Shown here in pieces: positions 39,350 through 51,668 of a stretch of DNA of 64,000 bases (the stretch's first letter is position 1; each line of letters starts with the position of its first letter). The notes beneath the pieces were generated by a model that saw only the letters and a program-made list of their open reading frames with translations, ran no database searches and was not told the origin of the DNA. Position numbers and translations under genes: made by a program. This stretch comes from Halomonas alkalicola. Its GTDB lineage: Bacteria; Pseudomonadota; Gammaproteobacteria; Pseudomonadales; Halomonadaceae. The stretch covers positions 2,666,001 to 2,730,000 of the forward strand of contig NZ_CP131913.1 in the NCBI RefSeq assembly GCF_030704205.1, given 5' to 3'.

Positions 39350-40444
39350 ATGCACGAGCCCTCGCCACCCCCGCCTGCGTCGTCGCCCTCCCGGCGAGTC
39401 GGCGTGCTGGTGCTGCCCGGCTTCTCGCTGCTGGCCCAGGCCTGTGCCACCGAACCGCTGACGGTGGCCGGCCAGCTCGCCGGCGCGCCCCTCTATCGCC
39501 TCGTCACTCTGGGGGCGGCGGTGCAGCCGGTCGCCAGCGCCTCCGGCCAGCGGCTGCTGGCCGAGCTGAGTCTGGCTCAACCCGGCCTGTCTGAGCCTGG
39601 TCTGGCTCAACCCGGTCTGTCTGAGCCTGGTCTGGCTCAACCCGGTCTGTCTGAGCCTGGTCTGGCTCAACCCGGCCTGTCTGAGTCTGGTCATGCTGAG
39701 CCTGGTCTGGCCCCGGCCGCCGCCGACCTGGACATGCTGTTGGTGTGCGCTCCCGGTGCCCAGGCGGCCGACGAGGCCCTGCGGCGGCGGCTGGTCGAGC
39801 TGGCGATACCGGGACGGCTGATCGCGGGGATCGGCGGGGGGGCGGAGCTGCTGGCCCGCGCCGGGCTGCTGGACGGCTACCGGGCCACGGTGCCCTGGCA
39901 GCACCTCGAGGCGGTGCGTCGCGCCCATCCGCGCATCCGGCTCTCCCGGCAGCCGTTCGAGATCGACCGCGAGCGCCTGACCTGCGGCGGCGGCACCGCG
40001 GCCCTGGACATGATGATGACCCTCATCGGGCGCCAGCACGGCAGCCAGCTCGCCGAGCGGGTTTCGGCCCACTTCGTGCTGGAGCGGGTGCGCATGGGCG
40101 AGGAGCCGTCCGGCCCGCCCTCGGGCGGCGTCCCCGAGAGCCTGGCGGAGGCGCTGGCGCTGATGGAGGCCAACGTGGAGGAGCCGCTGACCACCGCCGA
40201 GCTGGCCGAGCACCTGGGGATCTCGCGGCGCCAGCTGGAGCGGCTGTTCAAGAAGCACCTGCAGGCGGTGCCCAGCCGCTACTACCTGGACCTGCGCCTG
40301 CAGCGGGCGCGGCGGCTGTTGCGCGAGAGCGAGCACCCGGCGGGGGAGGTGGCGATGCTGACCGGCTTCTCCTCGGCGGCGCATTTCTCCACCGCCTACC
40401 GCAACCACTTCGGCCTGACCCCGCGGGAGGAGCGGCTGGGCTGA
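39350..40444 (+). CDS. GlxA-type AraC-family regulator with an inserted tandem repeat
   Basis: 364 residues. Residues about 15-210 form a DJ-1/PfpI-like ligand domain (VGVLVLPGFSLLAQACATEPL, GGGTAALDMMMTLIGRQHGSQLAERVSAHFV), as in the GlxA family regulating carnitine, betaine or arginine use. Residues about 255-360 are the AraC DNA-binding domain (TTAELAEHLGISRRQLERLFKKHL, AMLTGFSSAAHFSTAYRNHFGLTPREER). Residues about 75-118 are an in-frame 10-residue repeat (LAQPGLSEPG) not found in the family, sitting between two strands of the ligand domain. Members such as ArgR and GbdR regulate arginine and betaine catabolism; the ast operon lies 800 bp downstream. Confidence 0.88.
   Translation: MHEPSPPPPASSPSRRVGVLVLPGFSLLAQACATEPLTVAGQLAGAPLYRLVTLGAAVQPVASASGQRLLAELSLAQPGLSEPGLAQPGLSEPGLAQPGLSEPGLAQPGLSESGHAEPGLAPAAADLDMLLVCAPGAQAADEALRRRLVELAIPGRLIAGIGGGAELLARAGLLDGYRATVPWQHLEAVRRAHPRIRLSRQPFEIDRERLTCGGGTAALDMMMTLIGRQHGSQLAERVSAHFVLERVRMGEEPSGPPSGGVPESLAEALALMEANVEEPLTTAELAEHLGISRRQLERLFKKHLQAVPSRYYLDLRLQRARRLLRESEHPAGEVAMLTGFSSAAHFSTAYRNHFGLTPREERLG
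39571..39705. repeat. Four and a half 30-bp tandem repeats inside the GlxA-type gene
   Basis: Units at 39571-39600, 39601-39630, 39631-39660 and 39661-39690 are identical except for C/T changes at wobble or slippage positions, then a 15-bp degenerate unit. 30 is a multiple of three, so copy-number change keeps the frame. Confidence 0.95.
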
Positions 40445-40447
40445 GCG

Positions 40448-41074
40448 TCAGCGAGGCCGTGTCGGGCGTGCCAGCAGGGCCCGAAACAGCGTGCCCATCA
40501 TCACCGGGGTGTCCTGCTCGATGGTGAAGCTGGCGCCTTCCAGCAGCGGCCGGGCCTGGCGGGTGATGTCGGTGGCGATGGCGCTGGTCAGGGCGTTGAG
40601 GGCGCGCCGGGCGGCGCTCGCGGGGCGGTCATCGGCCTGGAACTTGTCCATCACGCAGAGCTGGCCGTCGCCCCGGAGCACCCGGCGAGCCTCGGCCAGC
40701 CCCTGTGCCGGGTCTGGCATCACGGCCACGATCAGGTGCATCACCACCACATCGAAGTGCTCGCCGGGAAAGGCGAGCGCCTCGCCGTCCATCTCCGCGG
40801 CCTGGACGTCCATGCCCAGCGCCTCGGCGCGGCGTTCGATGCGCCGCACCATGGCTGGGCTGAGGTCGGTGGCGTGAATCTCCACATCCCGCGGCAGCCA
40901 GGGCAGATCGAGCCCGGTGCCGGCGCCCACCAGCAGCACCCGCATCCCCGGCTGCCAGGTCACCTGGTCGAGCGACCGGTGCCGCGCCCGGCGAAAGGCG
41001 CGTTCGGCCACGGCGTCATAGAGCGGCGCGTAGAGGCTGTAGCGCAGGCGGTTCCAGGCGGTGGTATTGAACAT
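40448..41074 (-). CDS. Class I SAM-dependent methyltransferase (PmtA/UbiE-like)
   Basis: 208 residues. SAM motif I VLLVGAGTGLDLPWLP, motif II EIHATDLSPAMVRRI, acidic loop AEMDGEALAFPGEHFDVVVMHLIVAVMPDP and motif III ARRVLRGDGQLCVMDKF. The start MFNTTAWNRLRYSLYAPLYD resembles phosphatidylethanolamine N-methyltransferase-type and UbiE-like enzymes. The substrate is not certain. It is divergent from astC. Confidence 0.85.
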   Translation of the reverse strand: MFNTTAWNRLRYSLYAPLYDAVAERAFRRARHRSLDQVTWQPGMRVLLVGAGTGLDLPWLPRDVEIHATDLSPAMVRRIERRAEALGMDVQAAEMDGEALAFPGEHFDVVVMHLIVAVMPDPAQGLAEARRVLRGDGQLCVMDKFQADDRPASAARRALNALTSAIATDITRQARPLLEGASFTIEQDTPVMMGTLFRALLARPTRPR

Positions 41075-41209
41075 GGGCGGTTCCTTCGAGGCATCGACCT
41101 CAGCCTAGCCTTTTTCACAACTCCCTGTCCCATCGATGAAAGCATCCGGCAGGGCGACTCCCTATACTCGGTGGGGTATTCGCTACGACGTCACCTTTTT
41201 CGCCCAGCT

Positions 41210-41245
41210 TTCCGCAAAGCATTCCGCAAAGTACTTCGTAAAGGA
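41210..41245 (+). repeat. Three 12-bp direct repeats in the astC leader
   Basis: TTCCGCAAAGCA, TTCCGCAAAGTA and CTTCGTAAAGGA stand head to tail. The last contains the ribosome site AAAGGA, 8 nt before the astC ATG. A TATACT -10-like element lies at 41163. The arrangement could bind a regulator at the translation start or simply be a slippage product; no clear ArgR box was found. Confidence 0.6.
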
Positions 41246-41253
41246 CAAGCGAC

Positions 41254-42468
41254 ATGACCCAGACCCCGACCCGCGCCGACTTCGACCGCTACATGGTGCC
41301 CAACTACGCCCCCCAGCAGGCGATCCCGGTACGCGGCGAGGGCAGCCGCCTGTGGGACCAGGCCGGGCGCGAGTACATCGATTTCGCCGGCGGCATCGCG
41401 GTCAACGGCCTGGGCCACTGCCATCCGGTGCTGGTGAAGGCCCTCACCGAGCAGGCCGGCAAGCTCTGGCATGTCTCCAACGTCTACACCAACGAGCCGG
41501 CCCTCAAGCTGGCCCGCAGCCTGGTGGAGCGCACCTTCGCCGACAAGGTGTTCCTCTGCTCCTCGGGCGCCGAGGCCAACGAGGCGGCCCTCAAGCTGGC
41601 CCGCCGCTGGGCCCATGACCACTTCGGCGAGCACAAGAACCGCATCGTCTCCTTCACCCAGTCGTTCCACGGCCGCACCTTCTTCACCGTCAGCGTGGGC
41701 GGCCAGCCCAAGTATGCCCAGGGCTTCGGCCCGGTGCCGGGGGGGATCGTCCACGGCGAGTACAACAACCTCGACAGCGTGCGCGACCTGATCGACGACG
41801 ACACCTGCGCGGTGATGGTGGAGCCGATGCAGGGCGAGGGAGGCGTGCTGCCGGGCGATCCCGAGTTCCTGGCCGGCCTGCGGGCGCTGTGCGACGCCCA
41901 CGATGCCCTGTTGATCTTCGACGAGGTGCAGACCGGCGTGGGCCGCAGCGGCACCCTCTACGCCTACCAGCAGCTCGGCGTGACCCCGGATATCCTGACC
42001 AGCGCCAAGTCGCTCGGCGGCGGCTTCCCGGTGGGCGCCATGCTCGCCAGCGACCGGGTGGCGTCGGCCTTCGCCTTCGGCACCCACGGCTCCACCTACG
42101 GCGGCAACCCGCTGGCCTCGGCGGTGGCCCTGGCGGCGGTGGAGTTCATCGACACCCCCGAGGTGCTGGAGGGCGTGAAGCGCCGCCATGCGCTGTTCCG
42201 CGAGCACCTCGAGGCGATCAACGACAGGCACGGGGTGTTCGGCGAGATCCGCGGCATGGGCCTGCTGATCGGCGCGGTGATGTCCGCCGACTACGAGGGG
42301 CGCGCCGCCGAGATCCTGCCGCTGGCGGTGGAGGAGGGGCTGATGGCCCTGGTCGCCGGGCCCAACGTGCTGCGCATGGCGCCCTCGCTGGTGATCCCCG
42401 AGGCGGACATCGCCGAGGGCATGGCGCGCCTGGAGCGCGCCATCGCACGGCTCGTGGCCGGTCAGTGA
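41254..42468 (+). CDS. astC: Succinylornithine transaminase (AstC/AruC/ArgD family)
   Basis: 404 residues, a PLP fold-type I class III aminotransferase. The PLP-lysine is in [17 protein letters not shown], the PLP-Asp in [15 protein letters not shown], and phosphate-binding residues in [13 protein letters not shown]. In the ast cluster it converts N2-succinylornithine and 2-oxoglutarate to succinylglutamate semialdehyde. The same fold also serves as acetylornithine transaminase, so a dual role is possible. It is first in the ast operon, with aruF 41 bp downstream. Confidence 0.94.
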   Translation: MTQTPTRADFDRYMVPNYAPQQAIPVRGEGSRLWDQAGREYIDFAGGIAVNGLGHCHPVLVKALTEQAGKLWHVSNVYTNEPALKLARSLVERTFADKVFLCSSGAEANEAALKLARRWAHDHFGEHKNRIVSFTQSFHGRTFFTVSVGGQPKYAQGFGPVPGGIVHGEYNNLDSVRDLIDDDTCAVMVEPMQGEGGVLPGDPEFLAGLRALCDAHDALLIFDEVQTGVGRSGTLYAYQQLGVTPDILTSAKSLGGGFPVGAMLASDRVASAFAFGTHGSTYGGNPLASAVALAAVEFIDTPEVLEGVKRRHALFREHLEAINDRHGVFGEIRGMGLLIGAVMSADYEGRAAEILPLAVEEGLMALVAGPNVLRMAPSLVIPEADIAEGMARLERAIARLVAGQ

Positions 42469-42509
42469 GCCGGCCTGCCGGCCCCCTGTCATCCGAGGGA
42501 GACCCCGTC

Positions 42510-43597
42510 ATGCTGGTCGTTCGCCCCGTTGTGCCCGCCGACCTGCCCGCCCTGGAGCGGCTGGCCGGCATGGCCGTGCCGCAGCTGACCAACCTGCCGG
42601 CCCATCGCGATCGCCTGGAGGAGCGCATCGCCCGCTCCCGCCAGGCCTTCACCGCCGAGGTGGCCTTCCCCGGCGATGAGCACTACACCTTCGTGCTCGA
42701 GGACCGGGAGCGCGGCGAGGCGGTGGGCACCGCTACCATCCGCGCTCAGGCCGGCGCCCGGGACGCCTACTACACCTACCGGCAGGAGACCCTGATCCAC
42801 GCCTCCCAGCAGCTCAACGTGCGCCGGGAGGTGCAGACCCTGGCGCTCTCCCACGAGGTCTCCGAGGCGAGCCTGCTCTGTGCCTACTCGCTGGAGCCCC
42901 GCTACCGGGGCACCAGCGCCGAGAGCCTGCTGCGCCGCGCGCGGCTGATGTTCATCGCCCAGTACCCCGAGCGCTTCGCCGGCCTGCTGGCCATGGCCTT
43001 CCCCGGCTTCCTGGACGGCGCCGGCGAGTCGCCGTTCTGGAACAGCGTGGGGCGCCACTTTTTCATGCGCGACTACCACGAGATCAACACCCTGGCCGGC
43101 ATCCGCTCCAAGAGCTTCATCGCCGAGGTGATGCCGCAGTTCCCGCTCTACCTGCCGCTGCTCACCCCCCAGGCGCGGGCCGCCATCGGCCGCGAGCATC
43201 CCGACCACGAGGGGGCGCTGGCCGAGATGCTGGCCGAGGGCTTCCTGCGCTCGCGTCACGTGGACATCTTCGATGCCGGGCCGGTGATCAAGGCCGAGCG
43301 CGAGCGGCTGCAGACCTTCCGCCGCGCCGCCTGGCATCCGGTGCGCATCCGCCCGGCCCATGCCCTGCCGGATGCGGAGCCGGCCATGGTGGCCAACCAG
43401 CGTCTCGATGACTTCTGCTGCGTGGTGGCGCGCTATGCGCTGTCGCCCACCGGCCAGCTGATGCTCTCGCCGGAGCACGCCGAGCGCCTCGGCGTGGAGG
43501 AGGGGCGCGCGGTGCTGGCTGCGCCGCTCGCGCTGCCCGGCATGGGAGACGACGGCGTCGAGGAGCGCGACCCGGGCTACGACGAGGGAGAGCTGTG

Positions 43598-43598
<1 letters not shown>
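42510..43598 (+). CDS. aruF: Arginine N-succinyltransferase, alpha (AruF) subunit
   Basis: 362 residues of the AstA family, which transfers succinyl from succinyl-CoA to arginine. It has MLVVRPVVPADLPALERLA at the start, the CoA-site region LLCAYSLEPRYRGTSAESLLRRARLMFI, and PFWNSVGRHFFMRDYHEINTL. Two adjacent astA-like genes correspond to the AruF/AruG heteromer of Pseudomonas, where AruF also acts on ornithine. The stop overlaps the next start (TGATG). Confidence 0.92.
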
Positions 43599-47488
<3,890 letters not shown>

Positions 47489-47503
47489 GGGCTGCCGGCC
47501 CCC

Positions 47504-47539
47504 ACGACATCGGCCCGCCAGATGGCGGGCCGATGTCGT
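47504..47539. terminator. Perfect 16-bp hairpin between convergent astB and qmcA
   Basis: ACGACATCGGCCCGCC and its complement around an AGAT loop, 15 bp after the astB stop and 30 bp before the qmcA stop. No T-run on either side. It probably protects or ends both transcripts. Confidence 0.6.
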
Positions 47540-47569
47540 CATGGGTGAGGGGGTGATGAAGAGAGGTGC

Positions 47570-48619
47570 TCAGCCGCCGCTGGCCGCTCCGCCCACCACG
47601 CCACCGCGCAGGCTACTGCGGTTGCCGCTGGCCTGAAGGTGGCTAGCCACGGCGTCCTCCGGGGAGCCGGCCATCTCGCGGAACATGCCCATGGAGCCGA
47701 GCAGCGCCGAGGACTCGTAGGGCACGAAGACGCGCTCACCCTCCTTGGCCATGGTCGGCAGCGCCTTGATGTAGCTCTGGCCGAGCAGGTAGCCCACCAC
47801 GGTGCGCTTGTTCTCCTCGCTGTCGCCGATGGCGCCCAGCACCAGCTTGATCGACTCCTGCTCCCCCTGAGCGCGCAGGATGGCGGACTCCTTGTCGCCC
47901 TGGGCGTTGAGGATGGCCGACTCGCGCTGGCCCTGGGCCATGGCGATGGCGGCGGACTTCTCGCCCTCCGCCTCGGTCACGGTGGCGCGACGCTTGCGCT
48001 CGGCGGCCATCTGCAGGCGCATGGCGGACTCCACCTCCTCGGGCATGGCGATGTCCTGCACCTCGACCCGGGAGATCTTCACCCCCCACTTGGAGGCGGG
48101 CTCCTCCATGGCGGCCTGGATCTCGTTGTTGACCTCGGCGCGGGACTCGAACAGCTTGTCGAGCTCCATCTTGCCGACCACCGAGCGCAGCGTGGTCTTG
48201 GCCAGCACCTCCACCGCCTGGCTCATGTTCTCCACCTCGTAGACGGCGCGCTTGGGGTCGATGATCTGGTAGTAGAGGGCGCCGTTGATGCGCACCGTGA
48301 CGTTGTCGGTGGTCACCACCGGCTGGCCGGGGAAGTCCATCACCGTCTCGCGGCGGTCGATGCGTGACTCGCTGCTGGTGATGGCCTGGTACTCCTCGCC
48401 CATCTTGCGATAGCGAATCATGGTGATGGCGCGGGGCTGGTCGATGAAGGGCACGATGATGTTGATGCCGCTCTCCAGCACCCGGTTGAACGACCCCAGG
48501 CGCTCGATCACCATCACCTCCGACTGGCGGACGATCACCAGCCCCTTGGCGATGATCAGGATGCCGATGACGACGACGATCAGGGCGATGATCAGCCCCG
48601 GGCTGACGGGAAGGTCCAT
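47570..48619 (-). CDS. qmcA: SPFH/stomatin-family protein QmcA
   Basis: 349 residues: one N-terminal membrane helix (about 8-28), the SPFH domain (VIVRQSEVMVIERLGSF to VQDIAMPEEVESAMR), then a long coiled coil with AEGEKSAAIAMAQGQRESAILNAQGD repeats. Stomatin-like proteins form membrane scaffolds. Paired with NfeD immediately upstream, the usual arrangement. AAGGAG precedes the ATG. Confidence 0.95.
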   Translation of the reverse strand: MDLPVSPGLIIALIVVVIGILIIAKGLVIVRQSEVMVIERLGSFNRVLESGINIIVPFIDQPRAITMIRYRKMGEEYQAITSSESRIDRRETVMDFPGQPVVTTDNVTVRINGALYYQIIDPKRAVYEVENMSQAVEVLAKTTLRSVVGKMELDKLFESRAEVNNEIQAAMEEPASKWGVKISRVEVQDIAMPEEVESAMRLQMAAERKRRATVTEAEGEKSAAIAMAQGQRESAILNAQGDKESAILRAQGEQESIKLVLGAIGDSEENKRTVVGYLLGQSYIKALPTMAKEGERVFVPYESSALLGSMGMFREMAGSPEDAVASHLQASGNRSSLRGGVVGGAASGG

Positions 48620-48625
48620 TGGGTA

Positions 48626-49123
48626 TTACTCCTTGTCGTGGGTGGCGCCGGAGACCGGCGCTGGAGAGGCCAGCGTCACGATGGCGGTGGTGCCATCGAA
48701 GGCCTGGAAGATGACCCGAGTGCCGGGAGGCAGGTCGGTCTTGCCGCTCTCCTCGTCGGCGTCAGCGGCGACCCGCAGGCGGTAGAAGTCGCCGTTGATC
48801 TTGATGCCGCTGGCACCGTCGAAGTCGCGCCTGAGGGTGGTGTAGGTGTGGCCCTTCTCCACCCCGGTACCGGTGGTGCCGTAGGCCACGCCGCGGGGCG
48901 AGAACCGGGGGCGGATCACCCAGATGGCAAGTGGCACCAGGAGACCGGAGAAGAGGCCCATGCCCAGCAGCTGCCAGGGAAGCGGCAGCCCCAGGGCAGC
49001 GAGGCCGGCGGTCAGGGCGGCGGCGATGCCGAGCGCCAGCAGCACCAGCCCGCCGGTGGTGAGCTCGGCAAGGCCCAGCAGCAGGGCGACGATCAGCCAG
49101 ATGACGGCGGGGTTCCAGTCCAT
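48626..49123 (-). CDS. NfeD-family membrane protein
   Basis: 165 residues. Three to four hydrophobic helices (about 6-25, 28-45, 50-68) and a C-terminal OB-like domain (DFDGASGIKINGDFYRLRVAAD... LPPGTRVIFQAFDG). Truncated (short-form) NfeD proteins pair with stomatins. Start MDWNPAVIWLIVALLLG at 49123. It lies 6 bp before qmcA in the same operon. Confidence 0.9.
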   Translation of the reverse strand: MDWNPAVIWLIVALLLGLAELTTGGLVLLALGIAAALTAGLAALGLPLPWQLLGMGLFSGLLVPLAIWVIRPRFSPRGVAYGTTGTGVEKGHTYTTLRRDFDGASGIKINGDFYRLRVAADADEESGKTDLPPGTRVIFQAFDGTTAIVTLASPAPVSGATHDKE

Positions 49124-49338
49124 GGGGCGTTCCAGTGGCTCGGGAGTGGGAGACCGGACCGCAGTGGCCCAGAGACGCGGCGGGCGACGAGGGGGGATCT
49201 GGACGCATGCCGCCAGGCCGCTCCCCCAGGGTACTCGGTTGAGGCCCCGTGGGCCATCCCCCTTGACCTTTGGGCGGCCCACAGGTTCTAGAGTGTGAAT
49301 GTCACCAACCAAGCGAACCCTCTGCAAGGAGCCCCACC

Positions 49339-49842
49339 ATGACCCATCGACAGACGCGCCAGCCGAACCGCAAGGAGGAGATTCGCGCCATCACCGCCGG
49401 CCGCCCCGAGGCCGGGCTCGGCTGGTGGGCCGCGGCGCTGGGTGCCGCCGCCCTGGCCGGGGCCGTGCTGCTGGCCCAGCCGGCCGCTGCCGGCAGCCAC
49501 GGCGACGCCCATGCCCATGGTGATCACTCCCAGGGCGATGCCCACCATGCTGAAGGGCAGGCCGAGGAGCATGCCGACAACCCGGCGGTGCAGGCCTACC
49601 GGGAGGCCAATGACCGCATGCACGAGGACATGATGGTCGGCTTCACCGGCGATGCCGATGTGGACTTCGCCCGCGGCATGATCCCCCACCACCAGGGGGC
49701 GATCGACATGGCCAACATCGTGCTGGAGCACGGCGAGGATGAGGAGATCCGCGAGCTGGCCGAGGAGATCATCGCCGCCCAGGAGGAGGAGATCGCCTTC
49801 CTGCGCGATTGGCTCGAGTCGCAGGGCCACAGCGTCGACTGA
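49339..49842 (+). CDS. DUF305 family protein, His-rich
   Basis: 167 residues with a hydrophobic N-terminal segment (about 28-50) preceding a His/Asp-rich linker (GSHGDAHAHGDHSQGDAHHAEGQ), then the DUF305 helix bundle with MHEDMMVGFTGDADVDFARGMIPHHQGAIDMA. DUF305 proteins often accompany copper or other metal handling. The histidine stretch supports metal binding, but no metal genes are adjacent. Likely periplasmic or membrane-anchored. Confidence 0.88.
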   Translation: MTHRQTRQPNRKEEIRAITAGRPEAGLGWWAAALGAAALAGAVLLAQPAAAGSHGDAHAHGDHSQGDAHHAEGQAEEHADNPAVQAYREANDRMHEDMMVGFTGDADVDFARGMIPHHQGAIDMANIVLEHGEDEEIRELAEEIIAAQEEEIAFLRDWLESQGHSVD

Positions 49843-49870
49843 CCTCCCTCGGCGGCTGATGCTACGCTTC

Positions 49871-49894
49871 GCAGGCGGCCTTCGGGCCGCCTGC
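49871..49894 (+). terminator. Terminator-like hairpin after the DUF305 gene
   Basis: GCAGGCGGCC / GGCCGCCTGC with a short TTCG-containing loop, 28 bp past the stop. It lacks a T-run. Confidence 0.5.
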
Positions 49895-50005
49895 TCGCGT
49901 TAGCGCCGCCGTCGACGCTTGCGCCTGACCGAGAAGGCCTCGATGGGTGAAAATTGGGCTATGCTGTCGCCCATTTGCTATTGATTCGTCGGGAGGCAAA
50001 CAACG

Positions 50006-50743
50006 GTGAGCGGTCTGATCTACTGGCTGGACATGGCAGGGGTGATCGTCTTTGCACTGTGGGGGGTGATACTCGCCTGCCGCTCCCGCATGGACCCCTT
50101 CGGCATGCTGGTGTTGGCAGCGGTGACGGGCATCGGCGGCGGCACCCTGCGCGACCTGGTGCTGGGCGTGCGGCCGGTCTTCTGGGTCACCGACCCCACC
50201 TACCTGTGGGTCATCATGGCCACCGTGGGGCTCTCGATCCTCTGCTTCCACTATATCCATCGGCTCAACCGGGGCTTCCTGCCGGTGGCCGATGCCTTCG
50301 GGCTGGCGCTGTTCACGGTCATCGGCACCCACAAGGCGCTTCTGCTCGAGGCGCCGGGGGTGGTCGCGGTGCTGATGGGAATGCTGACCGGCGTAGCAGG
50401 GGGCATGGTGCGTGATGTGCTGGCGCGGCGGGTGCCCATGGTGCTGCGTCAGGAGGTCTACGCCACGGCGGCCATCGCAGGCGGCATCACCTACGTGGTG
50501 CTGGACGCCCTCTCCGCACCGGGCACCCTGACCATTGCCCTGGCGCTGCTGGTGACCCTGGGCTTGCGCCTCGCCGCCATCTACTGGCAGCTGGCGCTGC
50601 CCACCTTCGCCTGGGTGACCATTACGCCTCCGCCGCCATCCGGCGAGGAGACCGGTGAAGGTGCGGCGCCACCCGCTGCGCTGCGCCCCAAGGTGCGGGT
50701 CAGGATGATCCGGCCGGAGCAGTCGAGGCGGCGGACCAGATAG
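50006..50743 (+). CDS. TRIC (UPF0126/YadS-like) cation channel family protein
   Basis: 245 residues with seven hydrophobic helices in two repeats, each with the Gly-rich signature: AAVTGIGGGTLRDLVLG and GMLTGVAGGMVRDVLARRVP. Prokaryotic TRIC proteins are trimeric potassium-permeable channels; some members were proposed as glycine transporters. GTG start with GGGAGG 10 nt upstream. The C-terminal 45 residues are basic and proline-rich. Confidence 0.9.
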   Translation: MSGLIYWLDMAGVIVFALWGVILACRSRMDPFGMLVLAAVTGIGGGTLRDLVLGVRPVFWVTDPTYLWVIMATVGLSILCFHYIHRLNRGFLPVADAFGLALFTVIGTHKALLLEAPGVVAVLMGMLTGVAGGMVRDVLARRVPMVLRQEVYATAAIAGGITYVVLDALSAPGTLTIALALLVTLGLRLAAIYWQLALPTFAWVTITPPPPSGEETGEGAAPPAALRPKVRVRMIRPEQSRRRTR

Positions 50744-50777
50744 TCACGCGCCACCTACCATCGAGAGGAAAAAATCA

Positions 50778-51587
50778 TCAGGTCATTTCCGGTTGCACAA
50801 TGGCTGTTTTGAAGGCATTCGTGACATCAAGCTGTGGAGAAAGCTCTTTCTGGATGGCTGCATACAGTTGAGTCAGATCCTGGTGGACCTGCTGCTCTGC
50901 TACTTGATGATCGATGTAGAAGGCGTTTCTCTTGCCATGGTAAAAAATGTCGCCGCTAACTTTCGAGAAGTGAAAGCCTGAGTAAGAAAGGAGTCGTGGG
51001 AGCTTGGGCTCCATCATGGCAAATACATGCCGCTTTCCGGTAAGGCCGACGAGGGTGTAGGTGCAGAGGAACAATCCTATCAAGATGATGGGAAAGACTT
51101 TTCTCTCTTCCAGGGTGAAGATGTTACTGGTTTGAGACGTATCATCCTTGGGCCTTTCTCGAAAAGGCTTGGCAATTGCGAGTCGTGATACTTCGCAGAT
51201 TTGATTGCGAGGCAGGATGTCTGGGCGAAACGTGTCATGGTTCAGAATGCCGTCGCCGTGGGCCTCGATTGGCAGCAATTCACCATGATTGCTATCGATT
51301 TCGCTAGGAGCTATCAGACGAAGGCAGCCAGCGATCAGTCCCGTTCTTTTGTGCCTGATAAAACAGTGGATCGCTCTGCTGTCATGCTCATCACGTTCCA
51401 GGCTATGGCTTTCATCCTCTTCCATGTCATAGCCGATTTCCTTGATGAAGACGTCATGTCTCAGTGCGAAAACGTCCTGGAGCTGCCTTGGGTTTTTTGC
51501 AATCGTAAATGAGAACTCTTCCCCAAACCTGTGAAGGAGGTCTTTCCTTTCCAACGTTTCTGGTTCGACCTTTGGGATGGCTTTCAT
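50778..51587 (-). CDS. PEP-CTERM/exosortase-associated acyltransferase family protein
   Basis: 269 residues with a GNAT/acyl-homoserine-lactone-synthase-like fold: VFALRHDVFIKEIGYDM, IRHKRTGLIAGCLRLIAPS, LLPIEAH, NQICEVSRLAIAKPFRER, FAMMEPKLPRLLSYSGFHF. This matches the TIGR03694 type. These enzymes sit near exosortase loci or act as N-acyl amino-acid synthases. No exosortase or PEP-CTERM protein is in the window. Clearly AT-richer than its neighbours, suggesting transfer. A GGDEF-EAL gene lies just upstream on the same strand. Confidence 0.82.
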   Translation of the reverse strand: MKAIPKVEPETLERKDLLHRFGEEFSFTIAKNPRQLQDVFALRHDVFIKEIGYDMEEDESHSLERDEHDSRAIHCFIRHKRTGLIAGCLRLIAPSEIDSNHGELLPIEAHGDGILNHDTFRPDILPRNQICEVSRLAIAKPFRERPKDDTSQTSNIFTLEERKVFPIILIGLFLCTYTLVGLTGKRHVFAMMEPKLPRLLSYSGFHFSKVSGDIFYHGKRNAFYIDHQVAEQQVHQDLTQLYAAIQKELSPQLDVTNAFKTAIVQPEMT

Positions 51588-51668
51588 GGGATAAGAATCC
51601 TGTGCGGAAGAGCGGAGCTCTGCGAGCGTTCGCCGGTTTAAGTGCTTATTTGTGTTGAAATGGCTCTT

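Noticed and set aside
39571..39705. CRISPR array
   Set aside because: The 30-bp units are contiguous without spacers and are in frame within a gene.
41075..41253. ArgR operator upstream of astC
   Set aside because: No convincing ArgR dyad or Pseudomonas-type ArgR half-sites could be placed.
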